Positions 42,784-51,289 of a DNA stretch of 64,000 nt are shown in pieces. The stretch is from CAZJRQ01 sp964548535 (lineage in GTDB: Bacteria > Bacillota > Clostridia > Oscillospirales > Ruminococcaceae), in the NCBI GenBank assembly GCA_964548535.1, contig CAZJRQ010000005.1, positions 42,518 to 106,517 on the forward strand, read 5' to 3'. The notes under the pieces are model-generated. The model ran no database searches and had not been told where the DNA came from. It saw nothing but the letters and a program-made list of their open reading frames with translations. Numbering within the stretch: position 1 is the first letter of the stretch; every line of letters starts with the position of its first letter. The position numbers and the translations under genes were made by a program.

Positions 42784-43650
42784 ATGCGTACTGAAAAAGA
42801 AATGCTTGATTTGATTATAAATACTGCAAAAAATGACGAGCGTATTCGTGGTGCTTATATGAGCGGTTCAAGGGCAAATGCTAATGCACCTAGAGATATT
42901 TTTCAGGATTATGATATAATGTATGTTGTCCATGAAACTGAGTCCTTTCAAAAGGATAAAACTTGGATTGATCGTTTCGGCGAGCGTCTTTATATGCAGT
43001 ATCCTGAGGATTCAGACAGATATACATCGGATAGAGAAAATTGTTATGGCTGGCTGATTCAGTTTGCTGACGGCAATCGCTTAGATTTGCACGTTGAAAC
43101 GTTAAGCCATGTGGCAATTGGTACAGAAGATGGGATGTATCTTGTTTTACTGGATAAAGACAACTGTATTCCTAAATATGATAAGCCTAGTGATGAATTT
43201 TTCTGGGTGAAGAAACCTTCTGAAACGGAATATTTAGAAATCTGCAATGAGTTTTGGTGGTGTCTGAATAACGTTGCCAAAGGCTTGTGGCGAGATGAGC
43301 CTACATATGCACTAGAAATGCTGAATGAGATTGTCAGACCACAGCTTATGTCGCTGCTTTCATGGAAGGTTGGCATAATGACAGATTTTTCTGTAAGTGT
43401 TGGCAAGTCGGGAAAATATCTGCACAAGTGGTTATCTGCTGATGAATGGGATAGATTTTTGAAGACTTATTGCGGTGCAGACATTGAAGATATATGGAAC
43501 AGTGTTTTTATTATGTGCGATTTGTTTGATGAAATCGCAATAGAGGTTGCAGAAAAGTTAAATTTAGAGTATAATATACAAGAAGCGAAGAACAGCAGAT
43601 TATGGCTTGAAAAGGTTAGAGATTTGCCGAAATATGCTAAAGATATTTGA
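42784..43650 (+). CDS. ANT(6)/AadE-like aminoglycoside 6-adenylyltransferase
   Basis: The 288-residue product matches the ANT(6) family: MRTEKEMLDLI at the start, the nucleotidyltransferase core GSRANANAPRDIFQDYDIMYVV with the GS and DxD-like residues, IDRFGERLYMQYPED, and LDLHVET. ANT(6) enzymes adenylate streptomycin. ANT(6)-Ia is slightly longer; this may be a chromosomal relative with unproven activity. ATG 42784 follows TTAGGAG. It lies between the two halves of the polyamine cluster, which is unusual. Confidence 0.85.
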   Translation: MRTEKEMLDLIINTAKNDERIRGAYMSGSRANANAPRDIFQDYDIMYVVHETESFQKDKTWIDRFGERLYMQYPEDSDRYTSDRENCYGWLIQFADGNRLDLHVETLSHVAIGTEDGMYLVLLDKDNCIPKYDKPSDEFFWVKKPSETEYLEICNEFWWCLNNVAKGLWRDEPTYALEMLNEIVRPQLMSLLSWKVGIMTDFSVSVGKSGKYLHKWLSADEWDRFLKTYCGADIEDIWNSVFIMCDLFDEIAIEVAEKLNLEYNIQEAKNSRLWLEKVRDLPKYAKDI

Positions 43651-43692
43651 TTATAGATTGAGAAAATTTAAAAACGGAAAGGAAGTTGAAAT

Positions 43693-44895
43693 ATGTCAAG
43701 AGCATTGATTATTGGAGCTGGCGGAGTTGCTGGTGTTGTAATTCATAAGTGTTGTCAGAATAGTGAGGTTTTTGAAGAAATTTGTATCGCAAGCCGTACT
43801 AAGTCTAAATGCGATAAGTTTAAGGCTGAGCTTGAGGGCAAAACTAAAACGAAGATTACTACGGCACAGGTTGACGCTGACAATGTTCCTGAGCTTGTGG
43901 CACTTATTAAGGACTATAATCCTGATATTGTAATAAATGTTGCACTTCCTTATCAAGATTTGCATATTATGGACGCTTGTCTTGAATGTAAAGTTGATTA
44001 TCTTGATACGGCTAACTATGAGCCAGAAGACACTGCAAAGTTTGAATATTCATGGCAGTGGGCATATCGTGAGAAGTTTGAAAAGGCTGGCATTACTGCA
44101 ATTTTAGGCAGTGGGTTTGACCCAGGTGTTACAGGAGTTTTCTGTGCGTATGCGGCGAAACATTATTTTGACGAGATAAATTATATTGATATTCTTGACT
44201 GCAACGGCGGCGATCATGGTTATCCGTTTGCTACTAATTTCAATCCTGAAATTAATATCCGTGAGGTTTCTGCAAATGGTTCTTATATTGAGAACGGCGA
44301 GTGGGTAGAAACTGAACCAATGGAGATTAAGAGAGAGTATAACTTTGACCAAGTCGGTGAAAAAGATATGTATCTTCTTCATCATGAGGAGCTTGAGTCG
44401 CTTGCATTGAATATAAATGGTATTAAGAGAATTCGTTTCTTTATGACATTCGGACAGAGTTATTTAACTCATCTGAAATGCCTAGAGAACGTTGGAATGA
44501 CTTCAATTGAGCCGATTATGTATGAAGGTAAGGAAATTGTTCCGTTGCAATTTTTAAGAGCAGTTCTTCCAGATCCAGCAAGCTTAGGTCCAAGAACTAA
44601 GGGTAAAACTAATATTGGCTGTATTTGTCAGGGTAAAAAGGACGGCAAGCCAGTTAATTACTATGTTTACAACGTTTGCGATCATGAAGAATGTTATAAA
44701 GAGGTTGGTTCACAGGCTGTATCTTATACAACTGGTGTACCTGCAATGATTGGCGCTATGATGGTACTTACAGGCAAATGGAAAAAGCCTGGAGTATATA
44801 ATGTTGAGGAGTTTGATCCCGATCCATTTATGGAGGCACTAAACAAGTGGGGGTTACCTTGGACAGAGAATTTTGATCCTGTTTTGGTTAACTAA
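43693..44895 (+). CDS. Carboxynorspermidine/carboxyspermidine dehydrogenase
   Basis: The 400-residue NAD(P)H enzyme has the N-terminal Rossmann GAGGVAG (8-14) and the saccharopine-dehydrogenase-like sequence of CASDH: DYLDTANYEPED, LGSGFDPGVTGVFCAYA, GGDHGYPFATNFNPEIN and SYTTGVPAMIGAMM. CASDH condenses aspartate semialdehyde with a diamine (putrescine or diaminopropane) to the carboxy-polyamine. The partner decarboxylase nspC lies two genes downstream, which strongly supports this over lysine metabolism. AAAGGAAG precedes the ATG. Confidence 0.93.
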   Translation: MSRALIIGAGGVAGVVIHKCCQNSEVFEEICIASRTKSKCDKFKAELEGKTKTKITTAQVDADNVPELVALIKDYNPDIVINVALPYQDLHIMDACLECKVDYLDTANYEPEDTAKFEYSWQWAYREKFEKAGITAILGSGFDPGVTGVFCAYAAKHYFDEINYIDILDCNGGDHGYPFATNFNPEINIREVSANGSYIENGEWVETEPMEIKREYNFDQVGEKDMYLLHHEELESLALNINGIKRIRFFMTFGQSYLTHLKCLENVGMTSIEPIMYEGKEIVPLQFLRAVLPDPASLGPRTKGKTNIGCICQGKKDGKPVNYYVYNVCDHEECYKEVGSQAVSYTTGVPAMIGAMMVLTGKWKKPGVYNVEEFDPDPFMEALNKWGLPWTENFDPVLVN

Positions 44896-44930
44896 ATTCT
44901 AACTTTTTGTAAAGAAAGGGGAGAGGCTGT

Positions 44931-45269
44931 TTGGATACGTATGATACGACGAATGATATTTTAAACATAACTAATGTAGCGTATGGTGAAAGCAATAAGC
45001 TTGTTCAAATAGCTGCATACAAAAAAATCAGAAAAAATAGAGGTGTTCGTATAATGAGTGAGCAGTTTAAACGTTTTATCGGTCAGGATTGCCTAGTTTA
45101 TGTTCTTGGTTCAACGCCTATTGATGCGACTGTTAAGGAAGTTGGCGATACTTGGATAATTATAACTGACACTACTGGGGCAGATAGTGTTATAAATATT
45201 GAGTTTATAACTAGAATTCGTGAATATCCAAAGAATAAAAATGGAAAGAGAAAACTTGTATTTGATTAG
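44931..45269 (+). CDS. Small protein of unknown function between the CASDH gene and nspC (112 or 71 aa)
   Basis: Two in-frame starts are plausible: TTG 44931 with GAAAGGGGAGAGG upstream (112 aa) and ATG 45054 with AGGTG (71 aa). The shorter product MSEQFKRFIGQDCLVYVLG looks like a small beta-barrel (CLVYVLGSTPIDATVKEVGDT, WIIITDTTGADSVINIEF) ending in a Lys-rich tail, resembling DUF6897 proteins of Clostridia. The strong upstream site may give a longer isoform. Its role in the polyamine cluster is unknown. Confidence 0.65.
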   Translation: MDTYDTTNDILNITNVAYGESNKLVQIAAYKKIRKNRGVRIMSEQFKRFIGQDCLVYVLGSTPIDATVKEVGDTWIIITDTTGADSVINIEFITRIREYPKNKNGKRKLVFD

Positions 45270-45303
45270 AATCAAAAATTTTATGTGTTCTGAGAGGTGA
45301 AAA

Positions 45304-46434
45304 ATGTTTGATGTAACTAAAGTAAAAACTCCTTGCTATGTTGTCGAGGAATCAGAACTTTTTCATAATCTAACTATTTTAGAGTGGGTTGAGATGAAAA
45401 CTGGATGCAAGATTTTGCTTGCACAAAAGGCTTTTTCTATGTATTCTACATATCCAATGATTTCACAGCATATTAGCGGAACTACAGCTAGCGGAATATT
45501 TGAAGCTAGGCTTGGCAGAGAAGAATTTGGCAAAGAGGTTCATGTTTTTTCTCCTGCTTTTAAAGAGGAAGAGTTGGACGATCTTATAGAAATTGCCGAC
45601 CATATTATTTTTAACAGTTTTCGTCAATGGAAGAAATATCGTGACAAGGTACTAAATTGTGAGCGTGAAATTTCATGTGGTATTAGAGTTAATCCTGAGT
45701 ATTCTGAGATTGATACTGAAATATATGATCCATGTGCTGCAAAATCAAGACTTGGTGTAACTAAGGCTTATTTTGATGAAAGTCTGCTTGAAGGATTGGA
45801 AGGTTTGCACTTTCATTCGCTTTGTGAGCAAAATTCTGATACGTTAAAACGAACTCTAACTCATTTTGAGGAGAAGTTCGGAAAATATTTATATGATATG
45901 AAATGGGTAAATTTTGGTGGCGGTCATCATATTACTCGTGAAGATTATGATCTTGAAACGCTTGTTGAGTGTATTGAATATATTAGCAAAAAATATGATG
46001 TTCAAGTTTATCTTGAGCCTGGTGAAGCTGTTGCACTAAATGCGGGTTATTTGGCGGCTGAAGTTCTTGACGTAGGCGAAAATGGCATAAATTTTGCAAT
46101 TTTAGATACATCTGCTGCTTGCCATATGCCAGACGTGCTTGAAATGCCATATAGACCTGTAATTATTGGAGCGGGTTCTGATAATGAAAAAGCATATAAA
46201 TATCGCTTGGGCGGTCCAACTTGTCTAGCCGGCGATGTAATTGGCGATTATTCGTTTGATAATCCATTAAAAGAAGGCGACAGATTGGTTTTTTGCGATA
46301 TGGCAATATATTCAATGGTTAAGAACAATACATTCAACGGAATGCCGTTGCCGAATATTTATCTTAATACACTTGAGGGTGAGTTAAAGTTGGTAAAAGA
46401 ATTTGGCTATGAAGATTTTAAGCGCAGAGTTTAG
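45304..46434 (+). CDS. nspC: Carboxynorspermidine/carboxyspermidine decarboxylase
   Basis: The 376-residue alanine-racemase-fold PLP enzyme decarboxylates carboxy(nor)spermidine. K42 in LLAQKAFSMYS is the PLP lysine, LHFHSLCEQ and NFGGGHHITREDYD are NspC-specific, YLEPGEAVALNAGYL carries phosphate-binding residues, and the C-terminal CDMAIYSMVKN supplies the second active-site part. GAGAGGTG precedes the ATG. With CASDH it forms the carboxyspermidine route to spermidine. It ends the cluster. Confidence 0.96.
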   Translation: MFDVTKVKTPCYVVEESELFHNLTILEWVEMKTGCKILLAQKAFSMYSTYPMISQHISGTTASGIFEARLGREEFGKEVHVFSPAFKEEELDDLIEIADHIIFNSFRQWKKYRDKVLNCEREISCGIRVNPEYSEIDTEIYDPCAAKSRLGVTKAYFDESLLEGLEGLHFHSLCEQNSDTLKRTLTHFEEKFGKYLYDMKWVNFGGGHHITREDYDLETLVECIEYISKKYDVQVYLEPGEAVALNAGYLAAEVLDVGENGINFAILDTSAACHMPDVLEMPYRPVIIGAGSDNEKAYKYRLGGPTCLAGDVIGDYSFDNPLKEGDRLVFCDMAIYSMVKNNTFNGMPLPNIYLNTLEGELKLVKEFGYEDFKRRV

Positions 46435-46444
46435 TAAGTATCAA

Positions 46445-46488
46445 AAAAACAGCAAGCTTACATTTCACACCGTAAGCTTGCTGTTTTT
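46445..46488. terminator. Bidirectional terminator after nspC
   Basis: A 15-bp perfect stem (46447-46461 with 46472-46486) with a 10-base loop and flanking A- and T-runs separates the converging nspC and Cof genes. Confidence 0.95.
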
Positions 46489-46492
46489 GATT

Positions 46493-47275
46493 TTATTTTA
46501 ATATTCGAAGTATTTCTGCCGTGACACAACCATCATTGTTTGAGCCAGTAGAAAAATTGGCAATTTTCTTTACATTAGGGTGAGCATTGGACATTGCATA
46601 ACTGTAATAAGCATTTTCAAGCATTTCAATATCATTTAGATAGTCACCAAATGCCATTGTTTCTTCATAGGAAGCTCCAATTTTATTTTGAAGAATATTT
46701 ATGCCGCGTCCCTTGTTAATGCCTGGATTCATAATATCAGCCCAGTGAAAACCAGATAGCGAAACGGATAGATAATCACCGAAAACACGCTTAAGCATAG
46801 GGAAACCTTTTTCTTCAATGCCATTTTCACCAAAAATAGCTATCTTGAAAATACTGTCATCAATCTTCTTTAAATCATCAATATAAACAGTATTGTTGTA
46901 ATATTTTGCAACTTCACTAGTATATTCAATTCCATTGCAATTAAAATATGTTCCGTTTTGTCCGCAGATAAGTGGAATTAGATCATGTTTTTCACAAAAA
47001 TCTATAATCTCATATATAGCTTTTTGCGGAATTATTGAACGGCTGATAATTTCACCCTTGTCCACAATATAAGAACCATTGTCGCAAATAAATGAAATTT
47101 TCTCAGAATAGTCTTTAAATTGATTGTAAAGTGCAGAGTAGCTTCTTCCACTTGAAATAGCAAAATTGATTCCTTTTTGCTGCAGAAGATCAATCACTTC
47201 GTTAAAATTATCAGGCAGTTTTTTGTCATCATTAACCAAAGTACCGTCAACATCAGTCGCAATTAATTTAATCAT
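46493..47275 (-). CDS. Cof-type HAD-superfamily phosphatase
   Basis: The 260-residue product is a HAD hydrolase with motif I DVDGTLVND, motif II ISSGRSY, the Cof-type C2 cap, and motif III/IV in NKGRGINILQ and MAFGDYLNDIEML. Such proteins hydrolyse sugar phosphates or cofactor precursors, and the substrate cannot be told here. GAAAGGGT precedes the ATG. It is monocistronic, convergent with nspC. Confidence 0.93.
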   Translation of the reverse strand: MIKLIATDVDGTLVNDDKKLPDNFNEVIDLLQQKGINFAISSGRSYSALYNQFKDYSEKISFICDNGSYIVDKGEIISRSIIPQKAIYEIIDFCEKHDLIPLICGQNGTYFNCNGIEYTSEVAKYYNNTVYIDDLKKIDDSIFKIAIFGENGIEEKGFPMLKRVFGDYLSVSLSGFHWADIMNPGINKGRGINILQNKIGASYEETMAFGDYLNDIEMLENAYYSYAMSNAHPNVKKIANFSTGSNNDGCVTAEILRILK

Positions 47276-47700
47276 ATTAATATACCCTTTCGATTATTAC
47301 TTTGAAAAGAATAAAATGTACATATCAATTATATTATATAATAATTCTTTGTAAAAATCAAATTGAGTTAGATTTCTTAAGAAAATGATGAATACAGTAT
47401 TTTGAAAAAAGATTATAGAATCTTACAGATAATTTTAAATATATTGAAAGAATAAGTTTATATTGATGTATCAGCTTTTTTCTGAATGTATACTCTGACA
47501 TTAAAAGTGCAAAAATATGCATTGTATTTAGTAAAAATAACAATTTTTATTAATATATAAATTTATAATGTGCATACAACCACGTTGCATTTTTTTCCAT
47601 TTGATTTGTAGAATTTCAACTAGTTTCAGTTTGTTAGAGTTGACCTTTTGTTAAAATTCACGGATTGTGTGAAAGATATCTGAAAATTCAATAGTCATCA

Positions 47701-47729
47701 TTGACATTTGTTAAGTTTCAAAGTAAAAT
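47701..47729 (+). promoter_or_regulatory. Distal promoter upstream of the LTA synthase gene
   Basis: TTGACA (47701-47706), a 17-base spacer and TAAAAT (47724-47729). CATTGAC and GTCAATG flank it as an inverted repeat (47698-47704 and 47738-47744). Confidence 0.65.
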
Positions 47730-47871
47730 ATAAAAGGTCAATGTGTAATACTATGCGAGTTATTATAATCAATTTTTTTATTATAATAAGTTACGCTGAT
47801 TTTACAATGTGTGCATCTGATTTTTACATAATTTGTTTTTGTGCATAACACACAAAAACATGTATCTGTAC

Positions 47872-47900
47872 TTGACATTTAGGACAAAACAATTTAAAAT
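47872..47900 (+). promoter_or_regulatory. Proximal promoter of the LTA synthase gene
   Basis: TTGACA (47872-47877), a 17-base spacer and TAAAAT (47895-47900), about 85 bases before the ATG. A perfect 9-bp inverted repeat ends 12 bases upstream of the -35 box. Confidence 0.75.
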
Positions 47901-47984
47901 GATTTTTAGATAAAAAATAAAAGTGAGAATTATATATATTTTTTCACTGTAAGATTATGTGTTGGTAAAGAATAGGAGTAATTC

Positions 47985-50255
47985 ATGCAAAATATATTTA
48001 AACGAACTCATACGCATATAAAAAAGTATGCTCATGATAATGTGTTGTTTTTAGTTTTTGTTTTTTCATCATTGCTAAACTCATTTATGTTAAGAGCATT
48101 CACTGTAAAGTTTAGTTATAATCAGGTAAAGCCGTTCCTCGCTGATGTTGCGGCAGTGTTATTTATAGGAATGTTTTCGTATTTGATTAAGCCGCGAAAA
48201 CGAATAATATATTATATGATATGGACGACCATTTTTGCAGTTTTGTGTGCCGGCAGTTCTATTTATTATACAAATTACAAATCGTTCTTGTCGGTATCTC
48301 TGCTTTCTACTGCGTCACAACTAGGCGGAGTAATGGATGCTGTTACTGAAAATATTATGGAACCTAAAGACTTGGTTTTCTTGTGGTCAATTGTGGCAAT
48401 GATTGTAGTTTATGTTCTTATACGAAAAAAACGACCTAAATATTTTAAGAATCTTGAAGAAAAAAAGCTTGGTAAAAGATATGGATTGGCAACACTCGCA
48501 GTATCTATCAGTACAGCTGGAATATTTGCTACAACGCTGACATCGACTGATTTATCGCGTCTTGCAAAGCAGTGGAATAGAGAGTATGTTTTAGGAACAT
48601 TTGGGTTATATACATATCAAATAAGTGATTGTGTTACGTCACTTCATGCAAAAATAAATATGCTTCAAGGATTTGATAAAAGTGAACAAGCTTTTAAAGA
48701 ATTCTATGAAGAGCCTGAAAAAAAGAAGGAAGAAGAAGTTGTTGAAAAAGACAACGAGTATTCTGATATCTTTAAGGGAAAGAATGTTATTACAGTACAT
48801 GCAGAAAGTATACAGCAGTTTACGCTTGATACTTATATAAACGGCGAGGAACTTACTCCTAATCTAAATAAACTTGCCAGAGAGGGACTTTATTTTACGA
48901 ACTTCTATGCGCAAGAGAGTGTGGGAACAAGTTCGGATAGTGAGTTTACATTTGCAACTTCATTAATGCCTGCCTCAAGCGGTACAGTTGCGATTAACTA
49001 TTGGGATAGAGATTATGTAACAGTACAAAAAGAGCTTCGTGATATGGGGTACTATACTTTTAGTATGCATGGTAATAATGGTTCATATTGGAACAGATTG
49101 AATTTGCATAATTCACTTGGATATGATAAATTCTACAATTATACAACTGATTTTGAAATTGATGAAACAATAGGTTTAGGACTATCTGATAAATCTTTCT
49201 TCAGACAGGCAGTTCCGAAAATTAAAGATATTTCAGAGGAACACGATAATTTCTACGGTAATTTGTTGATGCTTACAAATCATACTCCATTTTCTGATAT
49301 CGAGCGTGTAAGTGACTATGAGGTTGATTTTAAGTATAAGAAATACAATGAAGAAACTGGTCTTTACGAAGAAGTTTCAGTACCATTCCTTGAGGGAACA
49401 AAGCTTGGAAGTTATTTCAAATCAGTTCATTATGCCGATGAGGCACTTGGTCAGCTTATGTCTGACCTTGACGAAAGCGGTTTGCTTGAAAATACGGTCA
49501 TAGTAATCTACGGCGACCATGACGCAAAGCTTAAATCTGAAGAGTACAATTATTATTATAACTATGATCCGTTTACTGAAAAGGTATTAACTAAGGAAGA
49601 TGAAGGATATATTCCAGTTGACGATTTCTGTTATAATATTAATAGAAAAGTACCATTTATTATATGGTCTAAGGACGGCGGATATGAGCCTAAGGAAGTT
49701 GATACTGTAATGGGAATGTATGACGTTCAGCCAACACTTGGTAATATGTTCGGATTTAGTAATAAGTATGCTTTAGGTCATGATATTTTCTCATTCAAGG
49801 ATGGAGAAGAAAATGTTGTTTTATTCCCAAATGGTAATTTTATAACTGATAAGATTTATTATAATAATCAAAAGGATAAATATTTTGATTTAACAGATTA
49901 TAAAAATGTAGCTAAATATGCATCGTGTAATCAAATTTTTAAGGATACACCAAACCCGTTATATTCTGAAGATATTCATGGCTTGTTTAAGATAGAGCCT
50001 GACGAACTGTATAACCGGGAGGCCTTGAATGAAAGAATTGATAATGAAGTGGTTGATGAAAGTTATATTACCGACCTCGCCGCATACGCGGAGGAGCGTA
50101 TCAATATATCAAATGCGATTATATATTACGACATGATAAATAAGGATGTCATCGGCTTTGGTACTGATATGAATCCTATTGAAGTTGGTGAAGATAAAAC
50201 ATCTCCATTCTCACCTCCGGTTAGGAGTAACAGAAAAATATTATTTGCATCATAA
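47985..50255 (+). CDS. ltaS: LTA synthase-family phosphoglycerol transferase (sulfatase fold)
   Basis: The 756-residue product has about five N-terminal membrane helices (to about residue 195) and an extracellular sulfatase-fold domain. The metal site is visible: Glu in VHAESIQQF, the nucleophile T315 in VGTSSDSEFTF, and YGDHDAK. LTA synthases transfer glycerol-phosphate from phosphatidylglycerol; related enzymes modify other polymers, so the exact product is not proven. A C-terminal extension of about 100 residues follows the catalytic domain. AGGAG precedes the ATG. Confidence 0.9.
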   Translation: MQNIFKRTHTHIKKYAHDNVLFLVFVFSSLLNSFMLRAFTVKFSYNQVKPFLADVAAVLFIGMFSYLIKPRKRIIYYMIWTTIFAVLCAGSSIYYTNYKSFLSVSLLSTASQLGGVMDAVTENIMEPKDLVFLWSIVAMIVVYVLIRKKRPKYFKNLEEKKLGKRYGLATLAVSISTAGIFATTLTSTDLSRLAKQWNREYVLGTFGLYTYQISDCVTSLHAKINMLQGFDKSEQAFKEFYEEPEKKKEEEVVEKDNEYSDIFKGKNVITVHAESIQQFTLDTYINGEELTPNLNKLAREGLYFTNFYAQESVGTSSDSEFTFATSLMPASSGTVAINYWDRDYVTVQKELRDMGYYTFSMHGNNGSYWNRLNLHNSLGYDKFYNYTTDFEIDETIGLGLSDKSFFRQAVPKIKDISEEHDNFYGNLLMLTNHTPFSDIERVSDYEVDFKYKKYNEETGLYEEVSVPFLEGTKLGSYFKSVHYADEALGQLMSDLDESGLLENTVIVIYGDHDAKLKSEEYNYYYNYDPFTEKVLTKEDEGYIPVDDFCYNINRKVPFIIWSKDGGYEPKEVDTVMGMYDVQPTLGNMFGFSNKYALGHDIFSFKDGEENVVLFPNGNFITDKIYYNNQKDKYFDLTDYKNVAKYASCNQIFKDTPNPLYSEDIHGLFKIEPDELYNREALNERIDNEVVDESYITDLAAYAEERINISNAIIYYDMINKDVIGFGTDMNPIEVGEDKTSPFSPPVRSNRKILFAS

Positions 50256-50261
50256 TAAAAT

Positions 50262-50303
50262 AAAAATTCCGAAAAGTAAAAATTTACTCTTCGGAATTTT
50301 TTT
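50262..50303. terminator. Bidirectional terminator
   Basis: A near-perfect 19-bp stem (AAAAATTCCGAA/TTCGGAATTTTT with AGTAAA/TTTACT) and T-runs separate the LTA synthase gene from the convergent glycosylase gene, overlapping the glycosylase stop. Confidence 0.92.
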
Positions 50304-51108
50304 ATTCTTCAAGATTTCTTATGTAGTGGAAAAGATATTGCTGAGCAATTCCCTCATAGCCTTTAACGCACTCTGGCAGGCCATTAGGATACCAACGCGC
50401 CATGACTCTCTTAACCCATACATCAAGTGGAAACGCTTCTATACGGTACATTCCGAACAATAAAGCGCATTCAGCGACTTTAGGACCAACTCCTTTGATT
50501 GTTATCAGTGCTTTTCTAGCATCTTCAATCGGCATTTGTGAAATTTCATCCAAATTCAACTCACCAGTAATGATTTTTTGAGTTGCATCAACAAGATATT
50601 TTGCACGAAAACCAGAGCGAAGAAAATCCAAACTTTCAGCTGTTTCATCTTTTAGCATTTCAGGACTTGGGTAACCGTTATAATGTTCACACAAACGAGA
50701 AATAATACCCTTAATTCGTGGTATATTGTTGTTTTGAGATATTATAAATGAAGATAAAGCTTCCCACTTATCCTGCTTTAAAATTCGAATACCGCCCGCA
50801 TAATCACAAGCCTTGGCCATAGTTTCATCTTCGGAAAATTGTTCCTTAAGCGCCTTATAGTCTGTTGCAAGGTCAAAATATTCAAACCATACATTTAGAA
50901 AATCTTGTTCTGACGTATCTTTTAGTCGGAATATATTTTTATTTCTGTCTTCATAGCTGATAGTCAACGGAGAGTTCAAAAAATGTCCAAAATAAGTGCT
51001 ATCATCAAGCTTCTGCCAACGAAAAGCCTGACCGCAATCTAAGGTTTCGTCAAGCGAAAAATCACCTTGACATAAAAGAATATCATTGCCATCTACTTTA
51101 AAATTCAT
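50302..51108 (-). CDS. ogg: 8-oxoguanine DNA glycosylase, OGG family
   Basis: The 268-residue product has the OGG N-terminal domain (FSLDETLDCGQAFRW) and an HhH-GPD domain: FIISQNNNIPRIKGII, the HhH with IKGVGPKVAECALLFG, and the catalytic Asp in EAFPLDVWVKRVM. OGG enzymes excise 8-oxoguanine by a lysine Schiff base. The architecture matches the bacterial OGG1-like group. It is monocistronic. Confidence 0.92.
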   Translation of the reverse strand: MNFKVDGNDILLCQGDFSLDETLDCGQAFRWQKLDDSTYFGHFLNSPLTISYEDRNKNIFRLKDTSEQDFLNVWFEYFDLATDYKALKEQFSEDETMAKACDYAGGIRILKQDKWEALSSFIISQNNNIPRIKGIISRLCEHYNGYPSPEMLKDETAESLDFLRSGFRAKYLVDATQKIITGELNLDEISQMPIEDARKALITIKGVGPKVAECALLFGMYRIEAFPLDVWVKRVMARWYPNGLPECVKGYEGIAQQYLFHYIRNLEE

Positions 51109-51232
51109 AAAAAATCACCTACACCCTTGAAATTTATCTTAATTTACATTATACTATAAGTATATTAATTTTTCTACTGTTTTTATATGGAAATAAATGA
51201 TTTTGAAGTTTTTTTAAAAAAATCAAATCAAG

Positions 51233-51289
51233 AAAGGTGGTATGAACCCATGTTAGATTTATATAAAGTCTAAGCATGGTCTAAAAATG
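51233..51289 (+). promoter_or_regulatory. Shine-Dalgarno separated from the DUF6062 start by a hairpin
   Basis: AAAGGTGG (51233-51240) is the only strong ribosome site before ATG 51287, 46 bases away. Between them 51248-51279 folds as a 13-bp hairpin with one bulged G and loop ATATA (CCATG with CATGG, TTAGA with TCTAA, and an inner TTT/AAG). No site directly precedes the ATG. The same arrangement and shared pieces (GAAAGGTGG, TGTTAGA, AGCATGG) occur before moxR. Confidence 0.55.

Larger units (their letters stand above)
47276..47984. other. Long intergenic region upstream of the LTA synthase gene
   Basis: About 700 bases lack a credible ORF. Its left part is plain AT-rich DNA. The right part holds two promoters (47701-47729 and 47872-47900), a perfect TTATTATAAT/ATTATAATAA inverted repeat (about 47762-47791) and a perfect GTTTTTGTG/CACAAAAAC inverted repeat (47835-47859). 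The first promoter would give a leader or small RNA of up to about 250 bases. Confidence 0.5.

Noticed and set aside
47358..47543. Minus-strand ORF of 61 codons upstream of the LTA synthase gene
   Set aside because: It has no ribosome site and a composition typical of random AT-rich sequence.
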